The translations under genes and the position numbers were made by a program. From Lignipirellula cremea (GTDB lineage: Bacteria; Planctomycetota; Planctomycetia; Pirellulales; Pirellulaceae), in contig NZ_CP036433.1 in assembly GCF_007751035.1 (NCBI RefSeq), forward strand, positions 7,235,001-7,299,000: a DNA stretch of 64,000 nt, written 5' to 3'. The notes beneath the pieces were generated by a model, which saw only the letters and a list, made by a program, of their open reading frames with translations, did not search any database and had not been told where the DNA came from. Of the stretch, positions 31,359 through 40,093 are shown piece by piece (within the stretch, counting starts at the first letter, position 1; each line of letters begins with the position of its first letter).

Positions 31359-32927
31359 TCAGGCAGCCGCTTTTTGAGGGGCGATGCGACCCTGCAGGTA
31401 TTCGATCGCTTTGTTGAGCTGACGATCGACGACCGGCACTTCCGGCTCCGGCGGCTGGTCGACCAGGGGAATATCGGTGTTGGCCGACTGCAGAGACTTC
31501 AAATCGCGATCGCCCCGGTCCCGGATGACGGCTTCCTGCTCCTGGGCGGTCAGGACGATTTCAAAACCTGGGTTCGGCCGCACGCCCCACTGATCCTGGT
31601 CAGTCGCGTCTTCCCGCCGATGGATGTTCGCTCCGCTGGGACGCCAGTAGCTGTCGGTCGTCAGCTTCAGGGCGCTGCGGCCATTCTTGAGCGGGTAAAC
31701 CTGCTGCACGGTTCCTTTGCCGTAAGAGCGTTCTCCCACCACGATCGCGCGCTGGTGGTCCTGCAGGCAGGCGGCGACAATCTCGGCCGCGCTGGCGGAG
31801 TAGTTATCGACCAGCACGACCATCGGCACGTTTTTGGGCAACCGTAACGACGTTCCCGCGGTATACGTTTTGTCGACATGGCCGCCGCGTCCCAGGGTTT
31901 GCACGATTTTTCCCTTGTCGATAAACATGTCGCACATTTCCACCGCCCCGCGGAGATAGCCGCCGTTGTTGCTGCGCAGATCCAGGATCAGGGCCTGCGG
32001 AACCGCCTCAAAACTGGCCAGGGCGCGCAGGACATCGTCGACGGTGTTATCGCCAAAACTGGAGACGCGAATCAGCCCGATCCGCGGGTCCTGCTGCAGA
32101 TGATAATCCCAGGAACCGTCCGGCAAGCGGGTGTCGCCGCGGACGGACTCCAGCGGAATCTCGGCCCGTTTAACGGTCACCTGCAGCGTGGCGTCGGTGG
32201 CGGGCCGGTGCACGGTCAGCACGACCGGTTCGCCCAGCGGACCGCGCATCCGCGAGGTGCTGCCTTCCATGGTCAGTTCGCGGATGGTGCTGTCATCGAT
32301 CGCCAGGATCTGATCCTCCGGCTGCAGCGAGTCGGGCAGGTCGTTGGCTTGCTGCAGGGTGATCACGCCCAGGTCGGCGTCGTAGCGGAGTAGAATCTTG
32401 TCCAGCTCACGGCGCGTCAGGCTGATGCTGGCCGGCTCTTCGATACCAGGTTTTTTCACGCTCAGGGCGATCGGTTCGGAGGTATTCTTCTCCATCCGCT
32501 CCGCAATCGCCGCCAGCAGAATCTGTTCCTGGGGGACGCCATCGATGGCCATGATCTCATCCCCCGCCAGGATTCCCGCCCGCCAGGCAGGCGTATCCGG
32601 CAAAGGCGTCAGCACGGTCAGTCGATGCGTATCTTCGTTGACGCCGACAAACACCCCGACTCCGCCGAATCGCTGTTTCAGCGATTCATCAAACTGCGGG
32701 AACTGGCTGGGCGGCAGGTAGATGGAATTGGGGTCCAGCCCTTTGACCATCCCGGAGATAGCCCGGTCAAACAGTTGCTGGGGGTCGACTTCCTCGACAT
32801 AGTTATTTTCGATCAGCTGCATGGCGTAAGACAACTCGCCCGCATAACGGCTGCTGACCGCTTTCTGGTAACAAGCGATCGAAAACACCGCGGCGATGAT
32901 GATCACCAACAGGTTGCGAAACGGCAT
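31359..32927 (-). CDS. C-terminal processing peptidase (S41 family)
   Basis: The protein has 522 residues: an N-terminal hydrophobic signal or anchor (LLVIIIAAVFSIACYQ), a PDZ domain (GGVGVFVGV to the GDEIMAIDG region, ~84-155) and what may be a second PDZ-like unit (~187-255, PEDQILAIDDS). The S41 catalytic core has RVSSFGDNT, LDLRSNNGG, DNYSASAAEIVA (Ser377, the SASA-type nucleophile) and GERSYGKGTVQ (Lys404). Ser and Lys are both present, so it should be active. Tail-specific proteases act in the periplasm on proteins with nonpolar C-termini. A C-terminal acidic Pro-rich stretch precedes a final helix. The gene is divergent from the flagellar run. Confidence 0.92.
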   Translation of the reverse strand: MPFRNLLVIIIAAVFSIACYQKAVSSRYAGELSYAMQLIENNYVEEVDPQQLFDRAISGMVKGLDPNSIYLPPSQFPQFDESLKQRFGGVGVFVGVNEDTHRLTVLTPLPDTPAWRAGILAGDEIMAIDGVPQEQILLAAIAERMEKNTSEPIALSVKKPGIEEPASISLTRRELDKILLRYDADLGVITLQQANDLPDSLQPEDQILAIDDSTIRELTMEGSTSRMRGPLGEPVVLTVHRPATDATLQVTVKRAEIPLESVRGDTRLPDGSWDYHLQQDPRIGLIRVSSFGDNTVDDVLRALASFEAVPQALILDLRSNNGGYLRGAVEMCDMFIDKGKIVQTLGRGGHVDKTYTAGTSLRLPKNVPMVVLVDNYSASAAEIVAACLQDHQRAIVVGERSYGKGTVQQVYPLKNGRSALKLTTDSYWRPSGANIHRREDATDQDQWGVRPNPGFEIVLTAQEQEAVIRDRGDRDLKSLQSANTDIPLVDQPPEPEVPVVDRQLNKAIEYLQGRIAPQKAAA

Positions 32928-33252
32928 ACGTGCTTTCCTTCCAAACGGCGCCAGGTGGGGGCGAATCCTTGCCAGCTTCCATTTTACCCGTTCCTGGCCG
33001 CAGGTGAACGCCCCGCAATCCGCTTCCCTGGAGGAAGAATCGGCAGAACCGGCCGGATCGGTTCAGAACGCGCGGCTGGCCCGAGGTTGCGTTTTTGAAT
33101 CGCGACCAAAACGACAGGCCCCGGGATTGTGTTCTATGTTTCCTGTATGCCACATGCCGATCGTGCGCCAGGCTGCGACTCCTTTGCGGGTAGACGCGGC
33201 GCCAGGCGCGTTTCGAACTGGGGCCTCCCGCCTTGCGAAGGAACCCGCCTTT
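32928..33252. promoter_or_regulatory. Divergent promoter region of the S41 protease and the flagellar run
   Basis: This 325-bp gap must hold the promoter of the flagellar genes. No exact sigma-54 (GG-N10-GC) or sigma-28 site is convincing; TGGCCCGAGGTTGC at 33077-33090 is sigma-54-like but with 9 instead of 10 spacer bases. Confidence 0.3.
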
Positions 33253-33516
33253 ATGATCGTACTTACGCGCCTTGACGGCGAGCGATTTGTGCTGAACGCC
33301 GATCTGATTCGGTATATCGAATCGCGTCCCGATACGTTCATTACGTTGACCTCGGGCGATCGCGTGATCGTCGCCAACACCATGGACGAGGTCGTTGAAC
33401 TGGCGATCCGCTACCAGCAAACCAAACACGCCTTGCCCGCCCCGCATTTTGGCGTCGACGCCCGCCGAAGTCCGCTGGGCGGACGCGGGCACGACGCTTT
33501 TTCGTCACGAGAGTAA
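33253..33516 (+). CDS. flbD: FlbD-family flagellar protein
   Basis: The protein is 87 residues from ATG 33253, with AAGGAA about ten bases upstream; the frame continues upstream without domain content. It begins MIVLTRLDGERFVLNADLIR, the signature of the small FlbD family, with IESRPDTFITLTSGDRVIV and NTMDEVVELAIRYQ. FlbD-type small proteins usually sit directly before motA in flagellar operons, as here (3-bp gap). The molecular role of the family is unclear. The C-terminal ~25 residues are variable. Confidence 0.9.
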   Translation: MIVLTRLDGERFVLNADLIRYIESRPDTFITLTSGDRVIVANTMDEVVELAIRYQQTKHALPAPHFGVDARRSPLGGRGHDAFSSRE

Positions 33517-33519
33517 ACC

Positions 33520-34290
33520 ATGGACATTTCCAGTGTGGTCGGCCTGGTGCTCGCCTTTGGGCTGATCCTGGCCTCCATCATGATGGGCTCCGCGCCGTTT
33601 TCGGCGTTTATTGATATTCCTTCGGGTCTGGTCGTTATCGGCGGCGCTATCGCCGCCACGATGATGTGCTTCCCGTTGAAAATCATGCTGGGTTCGCCCA
33701 TGGCTATGATGAAGGTGTTCCTCAACAAGCCGCAAAACCCGGGCAGCCTGATTGAAACCCTGGTCAGCCTGGCCGAAACGGCTCGTCGCGACGGCCTGCT
33801 CGCGCTGGAAGGCCGCGTCGAAGAGATCGACAACACGTTTATCAAAATGGGCGTGCAGATGGCGGTCGACGGCACCCAGCCCGACGTGATCGAAGCGATC
33901 ATGCGGACCGAAATGGAGTCGATCAACGGCCGCCACAAAGATAACAAAGCAGTCCTCGATCAGCTGGGACGGTTTGCTCCGGCTTACGGCATGATCGGGA
34001 CCCTGATGGGGCTGATTATGATGCTCAGCGACATGTCGGATCCGTCCGGTATTGGCGCCGGTATGGCGGTCGCTCTGATCACCACGTTGTACGGGGCCAT
34101 TGTGTCGAACGTTATGTTCATGCCGTGGGCCGAGAAACTCAATATTCTCAACAAGCAGGAACTCACCAGCCTGGAGATTGTGATCCGCGGCATTTTGTCG
34201 ATCCAGTCCGGCGAGAACCCGCGCGTGATCCAGCAGAAGCTGGAAACCTTCCTCCCGCCCAAAGCCCGGGCAAGTAAAGAAGGAGCCTGA
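33520..34290 (+). CDS. motA: Flagellar stator protein MotA
   Basis: The 256-residue protein has four TM helices: two at the N-terminus (VVGLVLAFGLILASIMMG; GLVVIGGAIAATMMCF) and two in the second half (AYGMIGTLMGLIMML; GAGMAVALITTLYGAIVSNV), the MotA/TolQ/ExbB fold. The cytoplasmic loop carries RRDGLLALE, the usual charged segment that contacts FliG. With MotB it forms the ion-driven stator. Residues around TM3/TM4 do not settle whether H+ or Na+ is used. It is followed by motB with a 4-bp gap and a strong AAGGAG. Confidence 0.95.
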   Translation: MDISSVVGLVLAFGLILASIMMGSAPFSAFIDIPSGLVVIGGAIAATMMCFPLKIMLGSPMAMMKVFLNKPQNPGSLIETLVSLAETARRDGLLALEGRVEEIDNTFIKMGVQMAVDGTQPDVIEAIMRTEMESINGRHKDNKAVLDQLGRFAPAYGMIGTLMGLIMMLSDMSDPSGIGAGMAVALITTLYGAIVSNVMFMPWAEKLNILNKQELTSLEIVIRGILSIQSGENPRVIQQKLETFLPPKARASKEGA

Positions 34291-34294
34291 TCCC

Positions 34295-35044
34295 ATGGAC
34301 GACGGCGACGATGTAATGGGGATTCCCGAATGGGTCGTTACCTTTGGCGATATGATGTCGCTGCTGCTAACGTTCTTTATCATGCTGGTCTCCCTCAGCG
34401 AAATCAAACAGGAAGACAAATACCAGGCCATGCTGGCCTCGCTGCATGCGCAGTTTGGCTACGCCAGCTCCATGGACAGCGTGCTGCCGGGCGACGCCAA
34501 ACCGCGCAACTCGCCGGTTGAAAAAATCAAGTCGATGGGCCGCGCCAATCGGAAAGACACCATGAACGGCGGCGACAAAGTCAAAGCGCCCGTCGGCGAT
34601 AATCCCCGCGTGCAGATGGTTCGCCAGGGGGACGAAACGGGGATCGGCGCCGTGGTGTTCTTCAGCCTGGGCTCCACCGTGCTGACCCAACCGGGCGAGC
34701 AGTCCCTCACGCTGTTGACCCCGGAGATTGCCGGCAAGCCGCAGCATGTGGAGATCCGCGGCCACGTGTCCCGCCGTCCGCTGCCCCCCGATGCGGCGCC
34801 GGTCAGCCCCTGGGACCTGGCGTATGAACGGGCCAAAACAGTCATGCGGTATCTGGTCGATGAGGAACAAATCGACCGGGAACGCATTCGCATCTCGGTG
34901 GCCGGACCGAACGAGCCGCTGAAAATCGTCAGCGGATCGTCGGAAGATCTGACCAACGACCGGGTCGAAGTGTACCTGCTTGACTCGCTCGTCAGCGAAA
35001 CCCAGGGCGATCCCGATCAACGCGATAGCCGCTTCGTCGATTAA
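34295..35044 (+). CDS. motB: Flagellar stator protein MotB
   Basis: The 249-residue protein has one N-terminal TM helix containing the ion-carrying Asp in VTFGDMMSLLLTFFIML. The plug/linker follows, then a C-terminal OmpA-like peptidoglycan-binding domain (VEIRGHVSRRPL; WDLAYERAKTVMRYLVDE; RIRISVAGP; NDRVEVYLL). The domain keeps the RA-x3-V-x2-YL and NDRVE landmarks, though the usual T-D dipeptide before the loop is replaced. It works with MotA. AAGGAG lies within the end of motA, implying coupled translation. Confidence 0.93.
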   Translation: MDDGDDVMGIPEWVVTFGDMMSLLLTFFIMLVSLSEIKQEDKYQAMLASLHAQFGYASSMDSVLPGDAKPRNSPVEKIKSMGRANRKDTMNGGDKVKAPVGDNPRVQMVRQGDETGIGAVVFFSLGSTVLTQPGEQSLTLLTPEIAGKPQHVEIRGHVSRRPLPPDAAPVSPWDLAYERAKTVMRYLVDEEQIDRERIRISVAGPNEPLKIVSGSSEDLTNDRVEVYLLDSLVSETQGDPDQRDSRFVD

Positions 35045-35128
35045 ACCTCGACCCGCCAATGTTCCCGCGCAATCGCAGCCACAGTCGTAGAAACAGCAAC
35101 AGTCGTAGCAGGCCAGGAGTAACCAGGC

Positions 35129-35650
35129 ATGGCAGATTCCGAAGAAGCAAAAAACAGCGGCCCCAAAGGCGGATCGATGATGCTGAAACTGGGGCTCGGC
35201 GGCCTGGTGGTCGCCGTGATCCTGGCGGAATGCTGCGTGGCGTACCTGTTCCTGCCGTCGGAGGCCGAGGTCCAGGCCATGGCGGTGGCCAAGGTGGAAG
35301 CTGAGGAAGAAAAGGAAGCCGAGGCAGTTGAGGCGGCCGAGGTCGACCTGGGAATGTTCAATGTCTCCGTGTCGCAGCCCAACTCATCTGCCACCCTGCG
35401 CATTGACTTTCATTTGTACGGAACGGTGCTCAGTTCCGAAAAAATCGAGCTGGATACGCAATACACGGAAAAACTGCATCGTTTCCGCGATCTGGTGATC
35501 ACTGAAGTGCTGACAGCCGACCGCGACGACCTGGTCCACTCCAGGTTGGGCTTGATTAAAAGACGAATATTAGAGAAAAGTAATCTACTATTTGGCAAAC
35601 CCCTGATCAAATCGGTGGTGCTCAGCAATTACTCCTTCGTCGATCAATAG
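35129..35650 (+). CDS. fliL: Flagellar basal body protein FliL
   Basis: The 173-residue protein has one TM helix (about 19-42, LKLGLGGLVVAVILAECCVA), a Glu/Ala-rich linker (VEAEEEKEAEAVEAAEVDLG) and the FliL periplasmic domain, ending in FGKPLIKSVVLSNYSFVDQ. FliL surrounds the stator and supports torque. AGGAG at about 35113 sets the start. It is followed by fliN 63 bp later, with no fliM between. Confidence 0.9.
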   Translation: MADSEEAKNSGPKGGSMMLKLGLGGLVVAVILAECCVAYLFLPSEAEVQAMAVAKVEAEEEKEAEAVEAAEVDLGMFNVSVSQPNSSATLRIDFHLYGTVLSSEKIELDTQYTEKLHRFRDLVITEVLTADRDDLVHSRLGLIKRRILEKSNLLFGKPLIKSVVLSNYSFVDQ

Positions 35651-35713
35651 ACGCCCCGGCCCGCCGGGACGATCGACCCCGCAGAGACGCCCCCCAATTG
35701 CCCCCGCAGCGGA

Positions 35714-36271
35714 ATGGATTCCATGGCGGAAGACCCGGATAAAATCGGCCAGGACGAAATCGAAGCCCTGTTGCGCTCTTCGCAAGACGGCCCCGAAGCC
35801 AGTGCAAAACCGGCCAGCGGCGCAACCACTGCAGCCGCTTCTCCGCCCAGCGGCGCCAAACCGGCGACCGACTCGTCGGATGTGACCGAGCAGGATCTTG
35901 AATTCCTGTTCAACCAGGCGCAAGCCGCCATCGCTTCCGTTGACAAGCCGGTCGAAACCCAGGGCGTGAACGTTTCTCCCTTTGAGTTCCGCGATTTCGG
36001 TGGCGCTCCGGCCTCGCACGATCGCGCCACGCTCGACCTGCTGCGCGATGTGGAGCTGGGCCTGCGGATCGAACTGGGCCGCACCCAGATGTATATCGAA
36101 GACGTGCTCAAACTGCGCAAAGGTTCGGTCGTAGCGCTCGATAAACTGGCCGGCGATCCGGTCGATATCTTCGCCAACGGACGACTGATCGCCCGTGGCG
36201 AAGTCCTCGTACTGAACGATAACTTCTGCGTGCGCGTCGCGGAGCTAGTAACTGGCGACGACGACGAGTAA
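35714..36271 (+). CDS. fliN: Flagellar switch protein FliN with FliM/FliY-like N-terminal motif
   Basis: The protein has 185 residues. The C-terminal ~80 are the SpoA/FliN domain (LLRDVELGLRIELGRTQM; LKLRKGSVVALDKLAGDPVDIFANG; RGEVLVLNDNFCVRVAE). The N-terminal half is unusually long: GQDEIEALL at 12-20 matches the CheY-binding motif of FliM and FliY (QxEIDALL), and a weaker EQDLEFLF follows at 59-66. An Ala/Ser/Pro linker joins the two. FliN forms the C-ring base with FliM. The motif and the missing fliM in this run suggest that this FliN may itself receive CheY-P (inference). Confidence 0.9.
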   Translation: MDSMAEDPDKIGQDEIEALLRSSQDGPEASAKPASGATTAAASPPSGAKPATDSSDVTEQDLEFLFNQAQAAIASVDKPVETQGVNVSPFEFRDFGGAPASHDRATLDLLRDVELGLRIELGRTQMYIEDVLKLRKGSVVALDKLAGDPVDIFANGRLIARGEVLVLNDNFCVRVAELVTGDDDE

Positions 36272-36377
36272 GGGCCGGGAGCCAAGGTCGAACAGAACCA
36301 AAACAGACAAAACCGAAGAAATCGAAGTCTAGGCGAGCGGGAGCTGCTCGCGATCTTTCCTGGAAGGAAACGCACGG

Positions 36378-37499
36378 ATGCGCGGGCCGAGTATCACTCT
36401 CAGCTTTACGATGCTCGCGGTCGCTGCTGCCCTGGCCAGTGGACAGACGACGACGCCCGGTGCGTACGCCGCGCCCGCCCATGGCGGAGCGTACAGCGGC
36501 GGATCCTACTCCCCCCAGCCCGTCCGCCCCGACCTTCCCAGCACGCCTGCGGGCCAGCCAACGCCCGGCCCGTCAGCTCCCTACGGCGGTGCGGCCGAAC
36601 CGACCGGCTATCACACCCCGGCGGCAGGCCAGGGAGCCGAAGGTTTCCGCTCCCAGGAAACGACGTCGCCCCCCCACGGGCGAGCGATGCAGGGCAGTTC
36701 TTTGCCCGGCTTTGAGTTCTCCCAGCAGCAGGCCCCGCCGATCCGCGATACAGGCGTGCAGCCGGCCGCCCATTACGAACCCGTCGCCGAGCCTGGGCAT
36801 GACGAAACGTCCCACGACGAAGCGTCCCCTGGCGAAGCGTCCCCTGGCGAAGCGTCCCCTGGCGAAGCGTCCCCTGGCCAGACGTCCTCCCGTCAAACGT
36901 ACCACGACGCATCGCCCGCTGTTCCGGTCTCTACCGGCGAAGCAGCGTCGCAAGGCGAAAGGGAACCGCCGCGGCTGCAGTCGGATGGCGGCGGCAAGGT
37001 TTCTCGTCCCTCGATTCCGCTGGCTCGCAAAGGGGAACGACCCGACGGCGATTCGGTCAAGTCGCCTTCGACGCCTGGCGGCGCCGCGTTGACGGTGTTT
37101 GGCAGTTTGGCGCTGGTGATTGGTCTGTTTCTGGGTCTGGCCTGGTTCAGTCGCCGGGCCGGAGGCAAGTCGAATCTGCAGTTGCCTCGCGAGGTGGTCG
37201 AGGTGCTCGGCCGCGCCCCGCTGACCACGCGACAGAACCTGCAGGTGGTTCGTTTCGGCAACAAACTGCTGCTGCTCTCCGTCACGCCGGGCGGCTCCGA
37301 AACGTTGACCGAGATCACCGACCCGGAAGAGATCGACCGTATTGCGGGGCTTTGCCAGCAGCAACAGCCCGACAGTATTTCGGAATCCTTCCGCAATGTG
37401 CTGTCACAGTTTGGCAGTGAACCGGCCCCGGGCGGATGGTGGTCGTCGCTGACCGGCCGCCGCAAACCGGCCGGCCGGCTGGACCAGTTAGAAGCCTAG
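36378..37499 (+). CDS. fliO: FliO-like flagellar export protein with repetitive periplasmic region
   Basis: The 373-residue protein has a signal-like N-terminus, a long Pro/Gly/Ser/Glu-rich region, one TM helix at about 236-256 ([20 protein letters not shown]), and a cytoplasmic domain with [19 protein letters not shown] and [13 protein letters not shown], the FliO signature. FliO assists FliP assembly of the export gate. At 36826-36885 a 15-bp unit (gcgaagcgtcccctg) is tandemly repeated about four times, coding EASPG repeats. Its position before fliP agrees with the assignment. A small hairpin (GCGAGC/GCTCGC) lies just upstream at about 36330-36350. Confidence 0.85.
   Translation: MRGPSITLSFTMLAVAAALASGQTTTPGAYAAPAHGGAYSGGSYSPQPVRPDLPSTPAGQPTPGPSAPYGGAAEPTGYHTPAAGQGAEGFRSQETTSPPHGRAMQGSSLPGFEFSQQQAPPIRDTGVQPAAHYEPVAEPGHDETSHDEASPGEASPGEASPGEASPGQTSSRQTYHDASPAVPVSTGEAASQGEREPPRLQSDGGGKVSRPSIPLARKGERPDGDSVKSPSTPGGAALTVFGSLALVIGLFLGLAWFSRRAGGKSNLQLPREVVEVLGRAPLTTRQNLQVVRFGNKLLLLSVTPGGSETLTEITDPEEIDRIAGLCQQQQPDSISESFRNVLSQFGSEPAPGGWWSSLTGRRKPAGRLDQLEA
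36826..36885 (+). repeat. 15-bp in-frame tandem repeat in fliO
   Basis: About four copies of gcgaagcgtcccctg encode EASPG pentapeptides in the low-complexity region. Such repeats change copy number by slippage without frameshift. Confidence 0.85.
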
Positions 37500-37513
37500 G
37501 CAAAGGACCGCAA

Positions 37514-38464
37514 GTGACCTGCAGGATTCCCACATCGCTCGCCTTGTCGCTGCCGCGCATCTGCTTGCGCCGGCTGCTGGCGGCGCTGCTGCTGCTGGCG
37601 ATGCTGGGAGGAGGCTGGCTGCCGTCGTCGGTCTGCGCACAGGATACCGCGTCGTCGCTGACGCCCTTGGCTCCCCTGTCGCCCGACGGACCCGCGCCGG
37701 CGCCCACGCTGGAAGAACTCAAGGCGTCTGTCCCGGCCGACATGAATGCCGACATGACCAGCTTCCTGGGCGGCGGACCCGAACGCTGGACCAGCCCGGA
37801 AGGGCTGACGTCCGCGTTACAAATCATGTTGCTGATGACGGTGCTGACCATGGCGCCGGCCGTCCTGCTGATGACGACCAGCTTTGTACGGATCGTGGTC
37901 GTCTTCGGCCTGCTGCGTCAGGCGCTCGGGGCGCAAAGCCTGCCTCCCAGCCAGGTGATTACTTCTCTGGCCCTGTTCATGACGCTGGCCATCATGACGC
38001 CCGTCTGGTCCGATGTGTACACCGACGCCATTGGCCCTTACTCCCGCCGGGAGATGTCGCTGGAAACGGCCTGGAAACGGGCCGAGGCGCCCATTCGCTC
38101 CTTCATGAGTCGCCAGATCGAAGCCGCCGGCAACAGCGACGACGTATGGCTTTTTTACGAATACATGCCCGAAGGCACGCCCGAGCCCGAATCGTACGAC
38201 GATGTGCCGCTGCGGATCCTGCTGCCGGCCTACATGCTGAGCGAGCTGAAAGTGGCGTTCCTGATCGGCTTCCAGGTGTACCTGCCGTTTCTGATTCTCG
38301 ACATTGTCGTCTCCAGCATTACGATCTCCATGGGCATGATGATGCTGCCGCCCGGCATGATCTCCCTGCCCCTGAAGATCATGCTGTTTGTCCTGGTCGA
38401 CGGCTGGACACTGATGGTCAGCATGCTGCTGGAAAGCTTCGTCCCTTACACAGGCGGCGGTTAG
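37514..38464 (+). CDS. fliP: Flagellar export gate protein FliP
   Basis: GTG 37514 is chosen because AAAGGA sits seven bases upstream, and upstream codons overlap fliO. Of 316 residues, the first ~45 contain a cleavable signal ([15 protein letters not shown] to VCAQ). The FliP core follows: [20 protein letters not shown] and [19 protein letters not shown], then [13 protein letters not shown], and [19 protein letters not shown] with [20 protein letters not shown] and [20 protein letters not shown]. FliP forms the pentameric entrance of the flagellar export gate with FliQ and FliR. Confidence 0.95.
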   Translation: MTCRIPTSLALSLPRICLRRLLAALLLLAMLGGGWLPSSVCAQDTASSLTPLAPLSPDGPAPAPTLEELKASVPADMNADMTSFLGGGPERWTSPEGLTSALQIMLLMTVLTMAPAVLLMTTSFVRIVVVFGLLRQALGAQSLPPSQVITSLALFMTLAIMTPVWSDVYTDAIGPYSRREMSLETAWKRAEAPIRSFMSRQIEAAGNSDDVWLFYEYMPEGTPEPESYDDVPLRILLPAYMLSELKVAFLIGFQVYLPFLILDIVVSSITISMGMMMLPPGMISLPLKIMLFVLVDGWTLMVSMLLESFVPYTGGG

Positions 38465-38531
38465 GCTTAAGGAAAATCGTCCAGCGAACGTCGTTTGCAC
38501 CTTTTATTTCCTTCCACTCCCGACGGTTCTT

Positions 38532-38807
38532 ATGGATTCTCAAACCGCCATTGATCTGGGTCAGCGAGCGATTGCCACGATGATGCTGGTGGGCGGACCG
38601 GTGCTGGTGGTGGGTCTGGTGGTCGGCCTGCTCATTGGCTTGCTGCAGGCCTTGACCCAGGTGCAGGACCAGACGGTCTCGTTCGTCCCCAAAATTGTGG
38701 CGATGATCCTGGCCGCCAGCTTCTGCCTGCCGTGGCTGGTGCAGGTGATGATGGATTACACGCACCAGGTAATTTCTAATATTCCCGCAGTCATTTCTGG
38801 CGGTTAG
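38532..38807 (+). CDS. fliQ: Flagellar export gate protein FliQ
   Basis: The 91-residue protein, full length for the family, has two TM helices (TMMLVGGPVLVVGLVVGLLI; VAMILAASFCLPWLVQVMM) and the conserved GLLQALTQVQDQTVSFVPK between them. FliQ wraps the FliP-FliR core of the export gate. Spacing to fliR is 7 bp. Confidence 0.95.
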   Translation: MDSQTAIDLGQRAIATMMLVGGPVLVVGLVVGLLIGLLQALTQVQDQTVSFVPKIVAMILAASFCLPWLVQVMMDYTHQVISNIPAVISGG

Positions 38808-38814
38808 CCCTTCC

Positions 38815-39603
38815 TTGTACGCCTTTGCACGACTCCTGTTCGATCCTTCCCAGGGCGGCCTGCTGCTGTTCATGCTGGTGCTGACGCGTGTCAGCGCGCT
38901 GTTCCTGGCGGCGCCCATTTTTGGTCCGCGGGAAACGCCGGTCCGGGTGCGGGCGTTCCTGGCGATCGGCTTGACGGTGCTGGCCTTTCCGCTGCAGCCG
39001 GTCGATTCGGTCCGGACGCCAGGCTCGCTGGTCGATCTGGCGCTGATGATGACGGGCGAGGCGGTTGTCGGTTTAACGCTGGGCGTCGGCGTGATGATGC
39101 TGTTTGTCGGCCTGCAGGTGACGGGCCAGATCATGGGGCAGATGTCGGGCATGCAACTGGCCGATATGTTCGACGCCAACTTCGGCGAGCAGACGGCCGT
39201 GTTCGCCAAACTGCTGGATCTGGTGGCCATGGCGGTCTTTTTTGCGATTGGCGGGCACCGGCAAGTGATCATCGCCCTGCTGGACGGGTTTGTCTGGATG
39301 CCCCCGGGCCAGGCGGCCTTTTCTCCGAGCATGCTGGAGCTGGTGACGAGTGGGCTTGCCCAGAGTTTTGTACTGGGCCTGAAAGCCGCCGCCCCGATCA
39401 TGGCGTCGCTGTTTGCATCGATGGTCGTGCTGGGGCTGCTGGGCCGGGCGTTGCCGCAGCTGAATATTTTTGCGCTGGGCTTCAGCCTGAACGCCAGCGT
39501 CATGCTGGTGACGCTGTGGGTTTCGATCGGCGCGATCGGCTGGCTATTCCACGAAGAAGCAATGAACGCCCTGGAAAACTTCCGTCAGATGATGCAGGAC
39601 TGA
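38815..39603 (+). CDS. fliR: Flagellar export gate protein FliR
   Basis: A TTG at 38815 seven bases after fliQ is the likely start; no ATG lies nearby. The 262-residue protein is polytopic, with RVSALFLAAPIFGPRETPVR near the N-terminus, GEAVVGLTLGVGVMMLFVGL, and a C-terminal LGRALPQLNIFALGFSLNAS, the typical FliR PQ-N signature. It completes the FliPQR gate. The operon is then interrupted by a 490-bp non-coding stretch before flhB. Confidence 0.93.
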   Translation: MYAFARLLFDPSQGGLLLFMLVLTRVSALFLAAPIFGPRETPVRVRAFLAIGLTVLAFPLQPVDSVRTPGSLVDLALMMTGEAVVGLTLGVGVMMLFVGLQVTGQIMGQMSGMQLADMFDANFGEQTAVFAKLLDLVAMAVFFAIGGHRQVIIALLDGFVWMPPGQAAFSPSMLELVTSGLAQSFVLGLKAAAPIMASLFASMVVLGLLGRALPQLNIFALGFSLNASVMLVTLWVSIGAIGWLFHEEAMNALENFRQMMQD

Positions 39604-39626
39604 ACCGCCGCCGTGGCGAAAACCCC

Positions 39627-39963
39627 ATCAGCCGCCGTGCGCTAGCCCACGGTTTCCTGGCATTCACCGTCATCCCCCATTTTCATGACACTCACCAAGG
39701 AACACGCGGTCAATTACCGTCGATTTTGGTTTGGTCGTTTTGCGAAAAAGCAGGCGCAGAAAGTACGCGTTCTTTCACGGAGTCAAAGACGACTGTCCGG
39801 CGTCGGTTCTTCCTTGAAACGGTTACTCGGGTATCGGCCAGTATTTCGTCGCGAGTTCCTGAACAGCAATGAACATCGACGATTCCCTGCAGTAGTTCAT
39901 CACCTGGATCTTCTGCGGTACGGGCCTTCAGAAGAAACCGTGGGCTAGCGCCCGGCGGCTGAT
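39627..39963. mobile_element. MITE-like element with 29-bp terminal inverted repeats
   Basis: The left end 39627-39655 and right end 39935-39963 are inverse complements with one mismatch in 29 bases; each end is itself near-palindromic around GCTAGC (core ccgtgggctagcgc). The ~337-bp body has no transposase and contains a degenerate BIME-like repeat. No target-site duplication is evident. Confidence 0.6.
39715..39830 (+). repeat. BIME-like hairpin repeat, copy 5 (degenerate)
   Basis: GTACGCG, then TTCTTTCACGGAGTCAAAG (one stem mismatch), then GACGACTGTCCGGCGTC. The first hairpin is largely deleted; the left flank (gtcgattttggtttgg) matches the flank of copy 4a. Confidence 0.65.
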
Positions 39964-40093
39964 TTGGGCGGCTCGCTGGTCTGTGGCGGTCGGCGTCAAA
40001 ACGGCTGTTGCCGCGAGGATCCGGTTTCGTTACCCAACCATCAAACGCTTCCCTGTTCCCGTCTTTCCTTCCCTTTCCGATTGAGCGCCCGTT

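Larger units (their letters stand above)
39604..40093. other. 490-bp non-coding interruption between fliR and flhB
   Basis: Most of it is the inverted-repeat element at 39627-39963. The remainder before flhB has no frame worth calling. Export genes here are otherwise spaced 7-106 bp, so this looks like an insertion in the run. Confidence 0.7.

Noticed and set aside
33077-33090. Sigma-54 promoter for flagellar genes
   Set aside because: TGGCCCGAGGTTGC has 9 rather than the strict 10 bases between GG and GC.
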